This document shows positions 1 through 8,882 of a DNA stretch of 62,891 bases, piece by piece. A program made the translations under genes and the position numbers. The notes below the pieces were generated by a model, which saw only the letters and a list, made by a program, of their open reading frames with translations, did not search any database and was not told the origin of the DNA. Origin of the DNA: Fundicoccus sp052116145 (GTDB lineage: Bacteria; Bacillota; Bacilli; Lactobacillales; Aerococcaceae); assembly GCF_052116145.1 (NCBI RefSeq), contig NZ_JBQKLQ010000010.1:1-62891 (forward strand). The letters run 5' to 3'. Each line of letters begins with the position of its first letter. The stretch's first letter is position 1.

Positions 1-609
1 TAATTAGCCCATTCAAGATTTGAGTGGGACAATTAAAACTTTAACGTGACCACTCTAACTCCGAGTGGAACAATTAGAATTAAGTTTAGTAAAATCAGCC
101 GAAAATGATCCAATTTCGCCGGATTTTGTTCAGGTTGCTGACTGATAATACACCTATTAGGTGATCTTTTAGTTTTAATTGGCCCACTCGAGATTTGAGT
201 GGGCCAATTAAAACTTTAACGTGACCACTCAAACTCCGAGTGCAACAATTAGAATTAAGTTTAGTAAAATCAGCCGAAAATGATCCGATTTCGCCGGGTT
301 TTGTTCAGGTTGCTGACTGATAATACACCTATTAGGTGATCTTTTAGTTTTAATTGGCCCACTCGAGATTTGAGTGGGACAATTAAAACTTTAACGTGAC
401 CACTCTAACTCCGAGTGGAACAATTAGAATTAAGTTTAGTAAAATCAGCCGAAAATGATCCGATTTCGCCGGGTTTTGTTCAGGTTGCTGACTGATAATA
501 CACCTATTAGGTGATTTTTTAGTTTTAATTAGCCCATTCAAGATTTGAGTGGGACAATTAAAACTTTAACGTGACCACTCAAACTTCGAGTGCAACAATT
601 AGAATTAAA
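1..609. repeat. 175-bp tandem direct repeat, 3.5 copies
   Basis: Units begin at 1, 176, 351 and 526 with an exact 175-base period. The last copy stops matching at about 609, and the array may extend left of the window. Each unit holds a hairpin with arms AATTGGCCCACTC and GAGTGGGCCAATT (perfect in the unit at 176; units 1 and 4 keep the CCC-GGG stem through T-G wobble). It also holds a second hairpin CCACTC/GAGTGG and a short palindrome CACCTATTAGGTG followed by T-rich sequence. There are no long open frames. It lies just upstream of the copper operon. The function is unknown. Confidence 0.9.
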
Positions 610-774
610 TTCGAGGAAAGATTATCCAAGGTACCTTTTATAAATGGCTATCAGCGGTTTGTCAGAGTTCTTTCAGGGGTTCTTCTTGATGCATTCGTCA
701 GCGTGGGAGGTGGAGAATGTTGGGGGATTTGTATGGTTTGTTAGAAGATTGGCGACTTATTGTAGGAAAAGGGC

Positions 775-803
775 TTGCCTTTTATGGGTTACAGGTGTAA
801 ACT
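775..803 (+). promoter_or_regulatory. cop operon promoter
   Basis: TTGCCT (775-780), 17 bases, then TAAACT (798-803). The first CopY operator overlaps the -10 element, which is the expected geometry for a repressor blocking polymerase. The -10 match is only moderate. Confidence 0.5.
789..800 (+). promoter_or_regulatory. CopY operator (cop box 1)
   Basis: TTACAGGTGTAA contains the exact TACAnnTGTA cop box known for CopY/CopR repressors of lactic acid bacteria. It overlaps the predicted -10 element. Confidence 0.85.
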
Positions 804-818
804 GTAAATGTATCGAGG

Positions 819-830
819 TTACAACCGTAA
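819..830 (+). promoter_or_regulatory. CopY operator (cop box 2, one mismatch)
   Basis: TTACAACCGTAA is a perfect inverted repeat whose core TACAACCGTA differs by one base from TACAnnTGTA. It sits 30 bases after box 1 and just before the copY ribosome binding site. Paired cop boxes also occur in the Enterococcus hirae cop operon. Confidence 0.65.
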
Positions 831-849
831 CCCAGAGGGAGGTTTTGAG

Positions 850-1311
850 ATGTCGGTTGAATTAAAGCAGCTTGCGATTAGTGCGGCTGAGTGGGAAATC
901 ATGCGAGTCGTATGGGCCGAGGGCGCGGTGACGAGTCGTCAGGTTATTGATACGATGTTGGGGCTTTCTGATTGGAAGGAAGGCACCATCAAGTCGATGT
1001 TGAATCGTTTGACGAAAAAAGGTGTGTTGACTCAGGATACGACCGTGACGCCCTTCTTGTATTCGAGTTCGATTTCTTTAGAGGATGCAACTTTGGCGCG
1101 GACTGATGAGATTATGGTCAATACCTGTAATTTGGATCGTGCGGATATTGTGCAGCATTTGTTGGATAGCAATACGTTTTCGCAGGCTCAGATTCTTGGT
1201 TTGTTGGAGACTTTGCAGGATAAATTGAAGACGGCGCCGGAGAAGATTAAGTGTGATTGTGCGCCTGGTCAGTGTCAGTGTCATTCGCAGGGTCACGGAC
1301 AATATGCGTAA
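850..1311 (+). CDS. copY: CopY-family copper-responsive repressor
   Basis: BlaI/MecI/CopY-type repressor of 153 residues. The N-terminal winged helix (AEWEIMRVVWAEG, then GTIKSMLNRLTKKGVL) binds cop boxes. The C-terminus carries CDCAPGQCQC, the CxCx4CxC motif that holds zinc in the repressing state and releases DNA when copper displaces it. An upstream in-frame ATG at 808 lies inside the operator region. The start at 850 was chosen because GAGGGAGG (835-842) is 7 bases before it. First gene of copY-copZ-copA, autoregulated by the two operators upstream. Confidence 0.95.
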   Translation: MSVELKQLAISAAEWEIMRVVWAEGAVTSRQVIDTMLGLSDWKEGTIKSMLNRLTKKGVLTQDTTVTPFLYSSSISLEDATLARTDEIMVNTCNLDRADIVQHLLDSNTFSQAQILGLLETLQDKLKTAPEKIKCDCAPGQCQCHSQGHGQYA

Positions 1312-1343
1312 GTAGAATTTTAAATTGAAAGAAGGAATAACTA

Positions 1344-1553
1344 ATGAAAAAAGAATTGTATACAGTTGAAGGGATGAGTTGTCAAGGGTGCGCCAATGCG
1401 GTTACTCGTGTATTAAATGATGTGGTAGGCGTTGAGTCGGCGACGGTTGATTTAGACAAACAATCGGCAGAGGTGGTGTATGATGAAGCAGCCACTAATT
1501 TTGAAGGGATTCGTTCGGTTGTCGATGAAGCAGGCTATCGTTTAGTAAAATAA
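1344..1553 (+). CDS. copZ: copper chaperone CopZ
   Basis: A 69-residue single heavy-metal-associated domain with GMSCQGC (MxCxxC) near the N-terminus, which binds one Cu(I) ion. Family members carry Cu(I) in the cytoplasm to the CopA N-terminal domains and deliver copper to CopY to derepress the operon. GAAGGA precedes the ATG. It lies 32 bases after copY and 21 bases before the copA start, consistent with one transcript. Confidence 0.95.
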   Translation: MKKELYTVEGMSCQGCANAVTRVLNDVVGVESATVDLDKQSAEVVYDEAATNFEGIRSVVDEAGYRLVK

Positions 1554-1574
1554 TTTAGAAAGGGAGTGGATGTT

Positions 1575-4052
1575 TTGGCTAAAGTAAGCTATGCCGTCGA
1601 AGGCATGACCTGTGCTTCGTGTGCGGCCAATGTGGAAAGAAGTTTGAATAGGACTGAGGGTGTTGAGGAAGCGTCAGTCAATTTAGCAACCGAGAAAGCA
1701 CAAGTGTCCTTTGATGATACTTTATTGTCGGTGGCTGATTTACAAGCAGTCGTTAAAAAAGCCGGCTATCAGTTGATTATTGAACATGATGCGGCGGCTT
1801 TAAGTCATGACCGCTTGCATCAGAACTTCTCGATTGATGGGATGACTTGTGCATCATGTGCGGCCAATGTTGAAAAAGCGGTGGCTAAGTTACCAGCAGT
1901 CAAACAAGCTGGAGTCAATTTGGCAACTGAAACGTTGAGTGTTGATTGGAGTGAATCAGCAGATGCACAGTCAGTGTTTGATGCTGTGAAAAAGGCAGGC
2001 TATCAAGCGTCGCTATCTTTATCAGCCCAAGAACAATATGAGATTGATCAAGCTAAAAAAGAGACTCGTTTAAAAGAGATGCGTCAACGCGTGATTTGGA
2101 TGGCAGTCTTTACGATTCCACTCTTTATTCTAACGATGGGCCCGATGATTGGGCTGCCTGTGCCGGCTTTGATTGATGCACATCATCAACCAGGCATTAA
2201 CGCGCTCCTCCAGTTAGTCTTAACGCTACCGGTTGTGTGGTTGGCACGTGCGATGTATCAACGTGGCTTCAAGCTCTTATTCGGGGGACATCCTAATATG
2301 GATTCTCTCGTTGCGGTCGGGACAACGGCCGCTTTTGTTCAAGGTTTAGTGATGACTTACTTATTAGTGACCCAACGTTACATTCCAGTTGGTCATCCTG
2401 ATTTATATTTCGAATCAGCAGCAGTGATTTTAACTTTAATGAATGTCGGTAGTTACTTGGAAGAACGTGCTAAAGGTCAAACGTCGGCAGCAATTAAAGC
2501 CTTGATGGATTTAACACCAAGCCAAGCGCGCCGTGTTAAGGAAGACGGATCTGTTGAATTGGTCGCTGTTGAGATGATTCAAGTCGGCGATTTAATCCAA
2601 GTACGTCCTGGGGAAAGTTTGCCGGTCGATGGTGAGATTACACAGGGGCATTCAAATATTGATGAGTCGATGTTAACTGGGGAAAGTTTACCCGTTGAAA
2701 AAACGGTCGGCGATTCGGTGACGGGTGCGAGTATTAATAAGACAGGTGCTTTTACTTACCAAGTGACGAAAATTGGTCAAGATACGATGTTGTCGCAAAT
2801 TGTCCGAATGGTTCAAGAAGCACAAGGAACCAAGGCGCCGATTGCGAAGATGGCTGATGTGATTTCAGGTTACTTCGTGCCGATTGTGATGGGCTTGGCG
2901 ATTGTGTCTGGTTTGTTCTGGTACTTCGTGATGGGTCAGCCGATTGAATTTGCGCTGACAATTTTCATCAGTATTCTGATTATTGCCTGTCCATGTGCTT
3001 TGGGCTTGGCGACTCCGACAGCGATTATGGTCGGGACCGGTAATGGTGCGCAAAAAGGGATTTTAATTAAAAGTGGAACGGCTTTAGAAGGCATTCACCA
3101 CGCTAATGCGGTCTTGTTGGATAAAACCGGGACGATTACGGAAGGTCAACCGACTGTAACCGACTTTGTGTTAGCCGATGGTCAAGACGATGCTCAATTA
3201 TTAGCATGGATTGCGGCGGCTGAATCTGCTTCGGAACATCCATTAGGTGAAGCGATTGTCCGTTACGCGACCGAGGAGAAAGGTCTGACCTTACCCGAGG
3301 TAGATTACTTTAACAGTATCACCGGTCAAGGGATTGAAGCCAAAATCGATACTCATACTATCAAAATAGGAAACCAAAGACTGATGGCTGACTTGCCGGA
3401 AAATAAAGAATTAATGCTAGCAGCGGACCGTCTAGCCAATGAGGCGAAAACACCGATGTTTATTGCAGTTGATGATCAATTAGCTGGTGTCATTTCGGTG
3501 TCCGATCCAGTTAAATCAGAAAGTGCCGCAGCGATTAAACAAATGCAGAAGATGGGCTTAGAAGTCATTATGATTACTGGTGATAATCGCAAGACAGCTG
3601 AGAAGATTGGCGAATTAGTTGGTGTCAGCCGTGTCATGAGTGAGGTTCTGCCGGAAGATAAGGCCGATATGGTCAAGAAACTACAAGCAGAAAGCAAGCA
3701 TGTCATTATGGTGGGTGATGGGATTAATGATGCGCCTGCTCTAGCCCAAGCCGATATTGGGATGGCCATTGGTTCTGGAACAGACATTGCGATTGAATCG
3801 GCTGATACAGTCTTGATGAAAAACCAATTGACCGATGTGGTGGAAGCCATTAACTTGAGTCATGCAACAATTCGCAACATTAAGCAAAATTTGTTCTGGG
3901 CCTTTGGGTATAATGTGATTGGAATTCCAATCGCCATGGGTGTGCTTCATTTATTTGGTGGCCCACTACTTAGTCCAATGTTCGCAGCGGTCGCGATGAG
4001 TTTAAGTTCGGTTTCTGTTTTACTGAACGCTTTACGTTTGAGAAACCGCTAA
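1575..4052 (+). CDS. copA: Cu(I)-exporting P1B-type ATPase CopA
   Basis: Copper efflux pump of 825 residues. Two N-terminal metal-binding domains each carry GMTCASC (Cys 13/16 and 92/95). Membrane segments follow, with CPC in the sixth (472-474), the phosphorylated Asp in DKTGT (516), the SEHPLGEA nucleotide-domain motif and GDGIND near 714. The C-terminal NLFWAFGYN/YNVIGIP and MSLSS motifs match the Cu(I)-specific P1B-1 class. A GTG at 1566 also opens the frame but abuts the binding site. TTG at 1575 has AAGGGAG 8 bases upstream and gives the usual MAKVSYAVEGMTC start. Last gene of the cop operon. Confidence 0.95.
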   Translation: MAKVSYAVEGMTCASCAANVERSLNRTEGVEEASVNLATEKAQVSFDDTLLSVADLQAVVKKAGYQLIIEHDAAALSHDRLHQNFSIDGMTCASCAANVEKAVAKLPAVKQAGVNLATETLSVDWSESADAQSVFDAVKKAGYQASLSLSAQEQYEIDQAKKETRLKEMRQRVIWMAVFTIPLFILTMGPMIGLPVPALIDAHHQPGINALLQLVLTLPVVWLARAMYQRGFKLLFGGHPNMDSLVAVGTTAAFVQGLVMTYLLVTQRYIPVGHPDLYFESAAVILTLMNVGSYLEERAKGQTSAAIKALMDLTPSQARRVKEDGSVELVAVEMIQVGDLIQVRPGESLPVDGEITQGHSNIDESMLTGESLPVEKTVGDSVTGASINKTGAFTYQVTKIGQDTMLSQIVRMVQEAQGTKAPIAKMADVISGYFVPIVMGLAIVSGLFWYFVMGQPIEFALTIFISILIIACPCALGLATPTAIMVGTGNGAQKGILIKSGTALEGIHHANAVLLDKTGTITEGQPTVTDFVLADGQDDAQLLAWIAAAESASEHPLGEAIVRYATEEKGLTLPEVDYFNSITGQGIEAKIDTHTIKIGNQRLMADLPENKELMLAADRLANEAKTPMFIAVDDQLAGVISVSDPVKSESAAAIKQMQKMGLEVIMITGDNRKTAEKIGELVGVSRVMSEVLPEDKADMVKKLQAESKHVIMVGDGINDAPALAQADIGMAIGSGTDIAIESADTVLMKNQLTDVVEAINLSHATIRNIKQNLFWAFGYNVIGIPIAMGVLHLFGGPLLSPMFAAVAMSLSSVSVLLNALRLRNR

Positions 4053-4137
4053 TCTTTATAGAAGAAAAGAGCCCCCGGAAACTAGTGCATGAACTGCTCC
4101 CTGTCAAGTAGACAGATAAATAAACAAAATATTTGTG

Positions 4138-4174
4138 CCATGTATGATAAGACATCATACATGGTATTTTTTTA
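4138..4174 (+). terminator. rho-independent terminator
   Basis: An 11-bp perfect stem, CCATGTATGAT (4138-4148) with ATCATACATGG (4154-4164), a 5-base loop, then TATTTTTTTAT. It would stop transcripts running from copA toward the insertion-sequence remnant. Confidence 0.75.
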
Positions 4175-4810
4175 TGCTGGTATCTTTAACCCCATGCTCA
4201 GTGTAACTCGCTTGGTGTTGTAAAAGTCAATATAATCTTTGATATCAGACTCTAACTGTTCAAAAGTCTCATAATCATTCAAACGATACCTTTCATCTTT
4301 GAGCGTCCAAAAGAAACCCTCCATTGGACCGTTATCAATACATTTACCCGCTCTCGACATACTCTGAATAACTTGATGTTCATCCGCGAAATGTTTGAAG
4401 CTGTGTGACGGATATTGAAAGCCACGATCACTATGGATGAGTGTTTTAGTTGCTTTAATTCTATCCTCCATTTGACTGACTGACTCTCGAACTAATTCAT
4501 TATTATTATGTTTAGAGAGTTTGAATGTCACAATTTTCTTTTCGCCATAATCTAGGATGACACTTAGATAAACTTTTGCTTGAGTCCCGTACTTAAACTC
4601 TGTGACATCTGTTAATAGGACTTCCATCGGCTGATAGTCCTTTTGGTATTCTCTGTTCAGTATGTTTTCAGCCACATGGGATGGAGAATGAGGCTTATAA
4701 TTGTAACGTTTGCGAGAGATGACAACTTTTAATCCCAATAGATGCATCAATCGTTGAATACATTTAAGGTTGACTTTAGCGTTAAGAAAATGACCTCTAA
4801 TTAGACGTCA
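4172..4810 (-). pseudogene. IS3-family transposase (orfB), 5'-truncated
   Basis: The frame from about 4809 to 4172 encodes the C-terminal two thirds of an IS3/IS150-type DDE transposase. It begins in the end of the HTH_21-like region (IQRLMHLLGLK), followed by the rve integrase core with the catalytic triad visible: Asp in TDVTEFKYG, Asp in HSDRGFQY, Glu in GPMEGFFWTLKDE. The longest open part with a usable start is 192 residues (from TTG at 4750), against about 280 for the family. An in-frame TGA lies upstream and no orfA is present. Probably inactive. Confidence 0.85.
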
Positions 4811-5242
4811 AGAAACAACCACATGGGGTTAGAATTCTATAAAGTGTACTCTATAGAATAGAGTTTTTGTGACAAGGCCCTTCGATAAAATGAACCATCC
4901 TAAAAAAGAGTGTCAAAAACTATGGACAGTTAGCCAAAAGGGTCACTTTTTTCTAGATATCTCTAAAAAAACACTATTTTTTAAGCAAACAGACACAAAA
5001 GCTCGACTCAAAGCAAAACATAGCGAAAGTACAATGTGAAACAAGACACCCTATAGTGAAGAGCAAATTAATCAGATTAAACTGGCACCCTATCGTTTAA
5101 CTAAAGATAGCTCATATGGGAATTACGTCGCACTTATGTCATGATCGTTATGGCTCTACTGCATGTGGCTCAATTATTAGTATCTTCCTTAGATTGATTT
5201 ATCGCTTCATAGCTAAAGTATCCTCATCGCTTGGCGGGCAAT
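4811..5242. other. degraded intergenic sequence
   Basis: About 430 bases with stops in all frames and no convincing gene. A short inverted repeat (TTCTATA...TATAGAA, about 4837-4860) is present. Reading the plus strand near 5060-5150 gives about 30 residues without a stop, but I recognise nothing. It probably represents decayed mobile-element DNA. Confidence 0.4.
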
Positions 5243-5276
5243 AAAAAAAGGCAATCTGTAAAATCTACAGATTGCC
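5243..5276 (-). terminator. terminator of adhC-fghA operon
   Basis: Stem GGCAATCTGTA (5250-5260) with TACAGATTGCC (5266-5276), loop of 5. On the minus strand it is followed by seven T residues (5243-5249). It lies 44 bases past the fghA stop. Confidence 0.9.
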
Positions 5277-5319
5277 GTTGGGCTTGCCTATGACAGTATC
5301 AGTTAGCAAGATGTTTTTA

Positions 5320-6159
5320 TTATTTGTTCAACGCTTTTGAGTGGAAGTCGATATGTTCGCCAATGAAGGTCGCAATCGTGAAATAGCTATGGTCATAACC
5401 TTTTTCCAATTGGTAGCGAACGTCGTGTCCTGTCGCTGCTTCTAGGAAAGCTGTTTCTTGTAACTGCACTTCATAGAAATTATCTGCGTCTCCTTGAGTA
5501 ATTAGAATTGGCGGAACTTGTTTGGCTTCTTTAATCAAATAGGTCGCATCCCAAGTTTTCCAGCTGCTCTCTTCTGAACCTAAATAAGCTGTGAACGCTT
5601 TTTGACCCCAAGGCACTTGACTTGGATTAGAGATCGGCGCGAAAGCTGAAATGGCTTCAAAACGTTGCGGATTCTTCAAGCCAATCACAAGTGCGCCATG
5701 ACCACCCATTGAATGCCCCATGATACTTTCTTTACCAGAATAGTTTCCTATTAAGTCGTAAACTATTTGCGGAAGTTCTTCTGTTAAATAAGTGTACATT
5801 TGATAGTGCTCTACCCAAGGTTCTTGATTAGCGTCAACATAAAAACTAGCGCCGGTTCCTAAATCCCAAGCATCACTATCCGCAACATTGTCACCGCGCG
5901 GTGATGTATCGGGAATGACAACTGCCACTTCATGTTTGGCAGCATATTGTTGGAAGCCACTTTTCTGACTAAAGTTGTCATCGGTACAAGTTAAGCCTGA
6001 TAGCCACCAAATTAATGATAGTTCTTTAGCTTCGTCTTGAACTACTTCTGGTAAATATAGACTAAAAATCATATCAACATTCATCGCTTTAGAAAAATGG
6101 CGGTACTTACGTAGCTCGCCACCAAAAGAACGATGTGTTTCAATTAATTCTACAGACAT
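5320..6159 (-). CDS. fghA: S-formylglutathione hydrolase
   Basis: Alpha/beta-hydrolase of the esterase D family, 279 residues. It hydrolyses S-formylglutathione to formate and glutathione, the second step of glutathione-dependent formaldehyde removal. The nucleophile lies in GHSMGGHG, the acid is the Asp of QGDADNFY, and the base is the His of GYDHSYF. An oxyanion-type WWLSGLTC motif lies near the N-terminus. An ATG at 6174 exists, but ATG at 6159 (MSVELIE) has GGAGG 9 bases upstream. Only one base separates it from the dehydrogenase stop, and its binding site lies in that gene's last codons, so translation is probably coupled. Confidence 0.93.
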   Translation of the reverse strand: MSVELIETHRSFGGELRKYRHFSKAMNVDMIFSLYLPEVVQDEAKELSLIWWLSGLTCTDDNFSQKSGFQQYAAKHEVAVVIPDTSPRGDNVADSDAWDLGTGASFYVDANQEPWVEHYQMYTYLTEELPQIVYDLIGNYSGKESIMGHSMGGHGALVIGLKNPQRFEAISAFAPISNPSQVPWGQKAFTAYLGSEESSWKTWDATYLIKEAKQVPPILITQGDADNFYEVQLQETAFLEAATGHDVRYQLEKGYDHSYFTIATFIGEHIDFHSKALNK

Positions 6160-6160
6160 T

Positions 6161-7279
6161 TTATTTCCCTCCATATGTTAAAACAGTACGAATTGACTCT
6201 CCTTTATGCAATAAATCAAAGGCTTCGTTGATTTCAGTAAAGTCTAAGCGGTGTGTAATGAATGAATCTAAGTCAAGCTCGCCATTCATGAAGTCTTCCA
6301 CCATACCAGGTAATTCTGTACGGCCTTTCACACCACCAAAAGCTGAACCGCGCCATACACGGCCCGTTACCAATTGGAATGGACGCGTGTGAATTTCTTT
6401 ACCTGCACCGGCAACACCTAGAATAATACTTTCACCCCAGCCCTTGTGACAACATTCGAGAGCCGATTTCATCACTTCAACGTTTCCAATACATTCAAAA
6501 CTATAATCCACTCCACCATCTGTCATTTCAACAATTACCTCTTGGATCGGACGATCTAAATCAGCCGGGTTAAGGAAATCAGTTGCACCCATTTTCTTCG
6601 CTAATCCCCATTTGTCAGGATTTAAGTCAACCGCGATAATGCGTTTTGCGTTTGCTTTTTTTAGTCCTTGGATAACCGCTAACCCAATCGCTCCTAAACC
6701 GAAGACCGCAGTCACCGCGTCCTCTTCAACTTTGGCTGTGTTTTTAACCGCACCTAAACCAGTCGTTACACCACAGCCTAAAAGACACACTTTATCTAAA
6801 GGTGCTTCTTCATCCACTTTAACTAAGTTAATTTCATTCACGACCGTGTATTCACTAAAAGTACTTGTCCCCATGTAATGATAAATCGGCTCGCCCTTGT
6901 AAGAAAAACGCGTCGTGCCATCTGGCATCAAACCTTTCCCTTGTGTTTCGCGAACTGCACTACATAGGTTTGTTTTACCTGATAAACAGAATTTACACTG
7001 GCGACACTCAGCCGTATACAAGGGAATCACGTGATCGCCCGCTGTAACAGATGTAACGTTTTTACCGACGGATAGCACAACTCCTCCACCTTCATGCCCG
7101 AGAACTGCTGGGAAAACTCCTTCTGGATCATCACCAGATAATGTGAAGGCGTCAGTATGACAAACTGACGTGTACAACATTTTGATAAGTACTTCGTTGT
7201 CTTTCGGTTCTGCTACATCGATTTCCACAATTTTCAGTGGCTCATTGGGTCCAAATGCTACTGCTGCTCTACTTTTCAT
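6161..7279 (-). CDS. adhC: S-(hydroxymethyl)glutathione dehydrogenase (class III ADH)
   Basis: Zinc- and NAD-dependent class III alcohol dehydrogenase of 372 residues. It oxidises the formaldehyde-glutathione adduct to S-formylglutathione, the substrate of the next gene. Visible features: catalytic zinc ligands Cys40 (VCHTD), His62/Glu63 (GHEG) and the Cys of LLGCGVTTG; structural zinc ligands Cys92, 95, 98 and 106; Rossmann motif GLGAIGLA. Length and motifs are full. AAAGAGG precedes the ATG. An imperfect inverted repeat upstream may be an operator. frmA is an alternative name. Confidence 0.95.
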   Translation of the reverse strand: MKSRAAVAFGPNEPLKIVEIDVAEPKDNEVLIKMLYTSVCHTDAFTLSGDDPEGVFPAVLGHEGGGVVLSVGKNVTSVTAGDHVIPLYTAECRQCKFCLSGKTNLCSAVRETQGKGLMPDGTTRFSYKGEPIYHYMGTSTFSEYTVVNEINLVKVDEEAPLDKVCLLGCGVTTGLGAVKNTAKVEEDAVTAVFGLGAIGLAVIQGLKKANAKRIIAVDLNPDKWGLAKKMGATDFLNPADLDRPIQEVIVEMTDGGVDYSFECIGNVEVMKSALECCHKGWGESIILGVAGAGKEIHTRPFQLVTGRVWRGSAFGGVKGRTELPGMVEDFMNGELDLDSFITHRLDFTEINEAFDLLHKGESIRTVLTYGGK

Positions 7280-7298
7280 CTAAAAACCTCTTTCTTGT

Positions 7299-7330
7299 TA
7301 AAGTGTTCTGTTCTCATTGTACACTTTTAA
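7299..7330 (-). promoter_or_regulatory. possible operator upstream of adhC
   Basis: Inverted arms TTAAAGTGT (7299-7307) and ACACTTTTAA (7321-7330) flank 13 bases about 20 bases before the dehydrogenase start. TACAAT on the minus strand overlaps one arm and could be a -10 element. No adjacent regulator gene is present, so the cognate factor is unknown. Confidence 0.35.
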
Positions 7331-7430
7331 ATTTTTTCTCGCTTGCTTCGGGTGTTTTAGTAGATGGGGTGCCGGTTCTTTTATATCATATATGATGGCA
7401 CTTTACCCATTGCTTTATCAAGTTTACAAT

Positions 7431-7474
7431 AAAAAATCCGGTTCCTTTTGATGATTTCATTCATCAAAGGACCG
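7431..7474 (-). terminator. terminator of degV
   Basis: A long imperfect stem between CCGGTTCCTTTTGATGA and TCATCAAAGGACCGG (7438-7474), followed on the minus strand by TTTTTT. The plus strand also has a short CTTTT run, so it could act both ways. Confidence 0.8.
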
Positions 7475-7495
7475 GCTTTTCTATTTAATGTATAT

Positions 7496-8368
7496 TTAAG
7501 CTTTGGCTTTTTCCATAAAGAACATCGATACGCCACCCAAGCCGACGTGTGTTCCAACAGCGACACCCATCTGCATAATGTGAATAATCCCTTTGAAATT
7601 CGCTTGTGTTTCAAGGCGTTCTTTTAATTGCTGAGCAATTTCGACATTAGAGGAATAGCCGATAATAATAAAATTGTTCATATCTGCTTGATTACGGCTG
7701 ATAAACTCATCAACATAATATTTGAGAGCCTTATTAAGTCCCCTAACTTTCGCAACGATGGCACCCTTGCCTTGTTTCATCGACATAATAGGCTTTACTT
7801 GTAAGATACTGCCTACAAATGCACCTGTATTTGAGATACGTCCACTTTTAATAAGGTTTTTTAAATCGTCCACACATAATAAATGTTTGACGCGCTTCTT
7901 GTGAGTTTCGTTAAAATCGATTAACGCTTCGAATGTAAAGCCCTCTTCTAACAACTGAGCCGATTTTAAAATCAGCCAACCACTTCCATGACTCATCGAC
8001 GCCGAATCAACCACGTGAATCTTCACATTTGAATCGGGATATTGTTCTTCAAACATATTCTTTGCTAAAACAGCTGACTGATAAGAACCACTTGTGCCAC
8101 TCGACATACAGATGCATAAAAATTCAGTATAGCCCTCTGCCATCGCATCATCAACAATATTTAAATACGCTTCAGGACTTGGCATTGCGGTCGTTGGTAA
8201 CTGCGATAACGTCGGAAGAAATTCGAAGAATTCATCTGAAGATAAGTCTATTTTATCACGGTAAGTCTTGCCATTAATATCAATTTTTAAAGGTGCTATA
8301 CCGATATTGTACTGTTCCACAATTTCCTGAGATAAGTCACAGGTTGAATCCGCCATAATTTTAATCAT
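7496..8368 (-). CDS. DegV family fatty-acid-binding protein
   Basis: A 290-residue DegV protein (two-domain EDD fold). The N-terminus IMADSTCDLS and the internal SSGTSGSYQSA segment are the family ligand-site motifs, with HVVDSASMSHGSG and KSGRISNTGAFVGS also conserved. In Firmicutes, FakB proteins of this family present fatty acids to the kinase FakA. I cannot tell whether this copy is a FakB. ATG 8368 was chosen because AGGAGA precedes it by about 7 bases and it gives the normal MIKIMADSTCD start. The frame is open further upstream. Single-gene unit with its own terminator. Confidence 0.88.
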   Translation of the reverse strand: MIKIMADSTCDLSQEIVEQYNIGIAPLKIDINGKTYRDKIDLSSDEFFEFLPTLSQLPTTAMPSPEAYLNIVDDAMAEGYTEFLCICMSSGTSGSYQSAVLAKNMFEEQYPDSNVKIHVVDSASMSHGSGWLILKSAQLLEEGFTFEALIDFNETHKKRVKHLLCVDDLKNLIKSGRISNTGAFVGSILQVKPIMSMKQGKGAIVAKVRGLNKALKYYVDEFISRNQADMNNFIIIGYSSNVEIAQQLKERLETQANFKGIIHIMQMGVAVGTHVGLGGVSMFFMEKAKA

Positions 8369-8401
8369 ATTTAATCTCCTAATAAACAAACCAATCTTCA
8401 C

Positions 8402-8816
8402 TCACAAAAATCAGCCTATATTCTAATGATAATAAAAGCATTTTAAATTTCTCCACCAGTCACTATATCTCACATTGGCGATTAACGCTTGAACTCAAAT
8501 TATAGACAACTCACATACATTGTGCAATAAGAAAAGCGTTTACCTTGCCTACTTTCTCGCATGACTGGCTAGTTAATGTCCCACGTTTTCTGCTTGTTTT
8601 TATTAAAACTAATCGTAGAGCTTGGTACTTTTAAAGGACTTGTCGTTGGAAGTTCAGTGTTTTTGGGTGTTTTTTTAATAAGGAAACCATCTTTGCTTGT
8701 TACTTTTACAGACAGAGCAGCTTTCCTTAGACAAGAATGTGGTGGGCTGATGACTGGGTGTTCGCCTTTATTGGGGAAGCTTATTTTTAAATCTGTGATT
8801 TTATAGGGGCTTGTGA
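8402..8816. other. intergenic region, no gene recognised
   Basis: About 400 bases between the divergent degV and deoxyribosyltransferase genes. A 76-codon open frame at 8576-8806 has no ribosome binding site and a leucine/phenylalanine-rich composition with no recognisable motif, so I do not call it. Confidence 0.5.
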
Positions 8817-8845
8817 TTGTATCAGCTTGGTTGCTTCGATATAAT
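8817..8845 (+). promoter_or_regulatory. promoter of ndt-ppx-ppk
   Basis: TTGTAT (8817-8822), 17 bases, TATAAT (8840-8845). Transcription would start near 8852, about 30 bases before the ATG at 8883. Confidence 0.75.
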
Positions 8846-8882
8846 TAAATTAGATTGAGATTTGATGAAGGGGAGTTTTAGG

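Larger units (their letters stand above)
4090..4810 (-). mobile_element. truncated IS3-family insertion sequence
   Basis: The left edge (4090-4115, TGAACTGCTCCCTGTC...) looks like an IS3-type terminal inverted repeat lying past the 3' end of the transposase frame. No matching inverted end is visible to the right, and the transposase frame is closed by TGA near 4809. The element has therefore lost its promoter-proximal half. Confidence 0.7.

Noticed and set aside
1..609. CRISPR array
   Set aside because: The period is 175 bases and whole units, not just short repeats, are nearly identical; there are no unique spacers and no cas genes.
644..865. 73-codon ORF before copY
   Set aside because: It runs through the cop promoter and operators, lacks a ribosome binding site and overlaps copY in another frame.
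4811..5242. Second transposase gene next to the IS3 remnant
   Set aside because: Short open stretches only, with stops in all frames and no transposase motif I can defend.
8576..8806. 76-codon ORF between degV and the deoxyribosyltransferase gene
   Set aside because: No ribosome binding site and no recognisable motif; hydrophobic composition fits random T-rich sequence.
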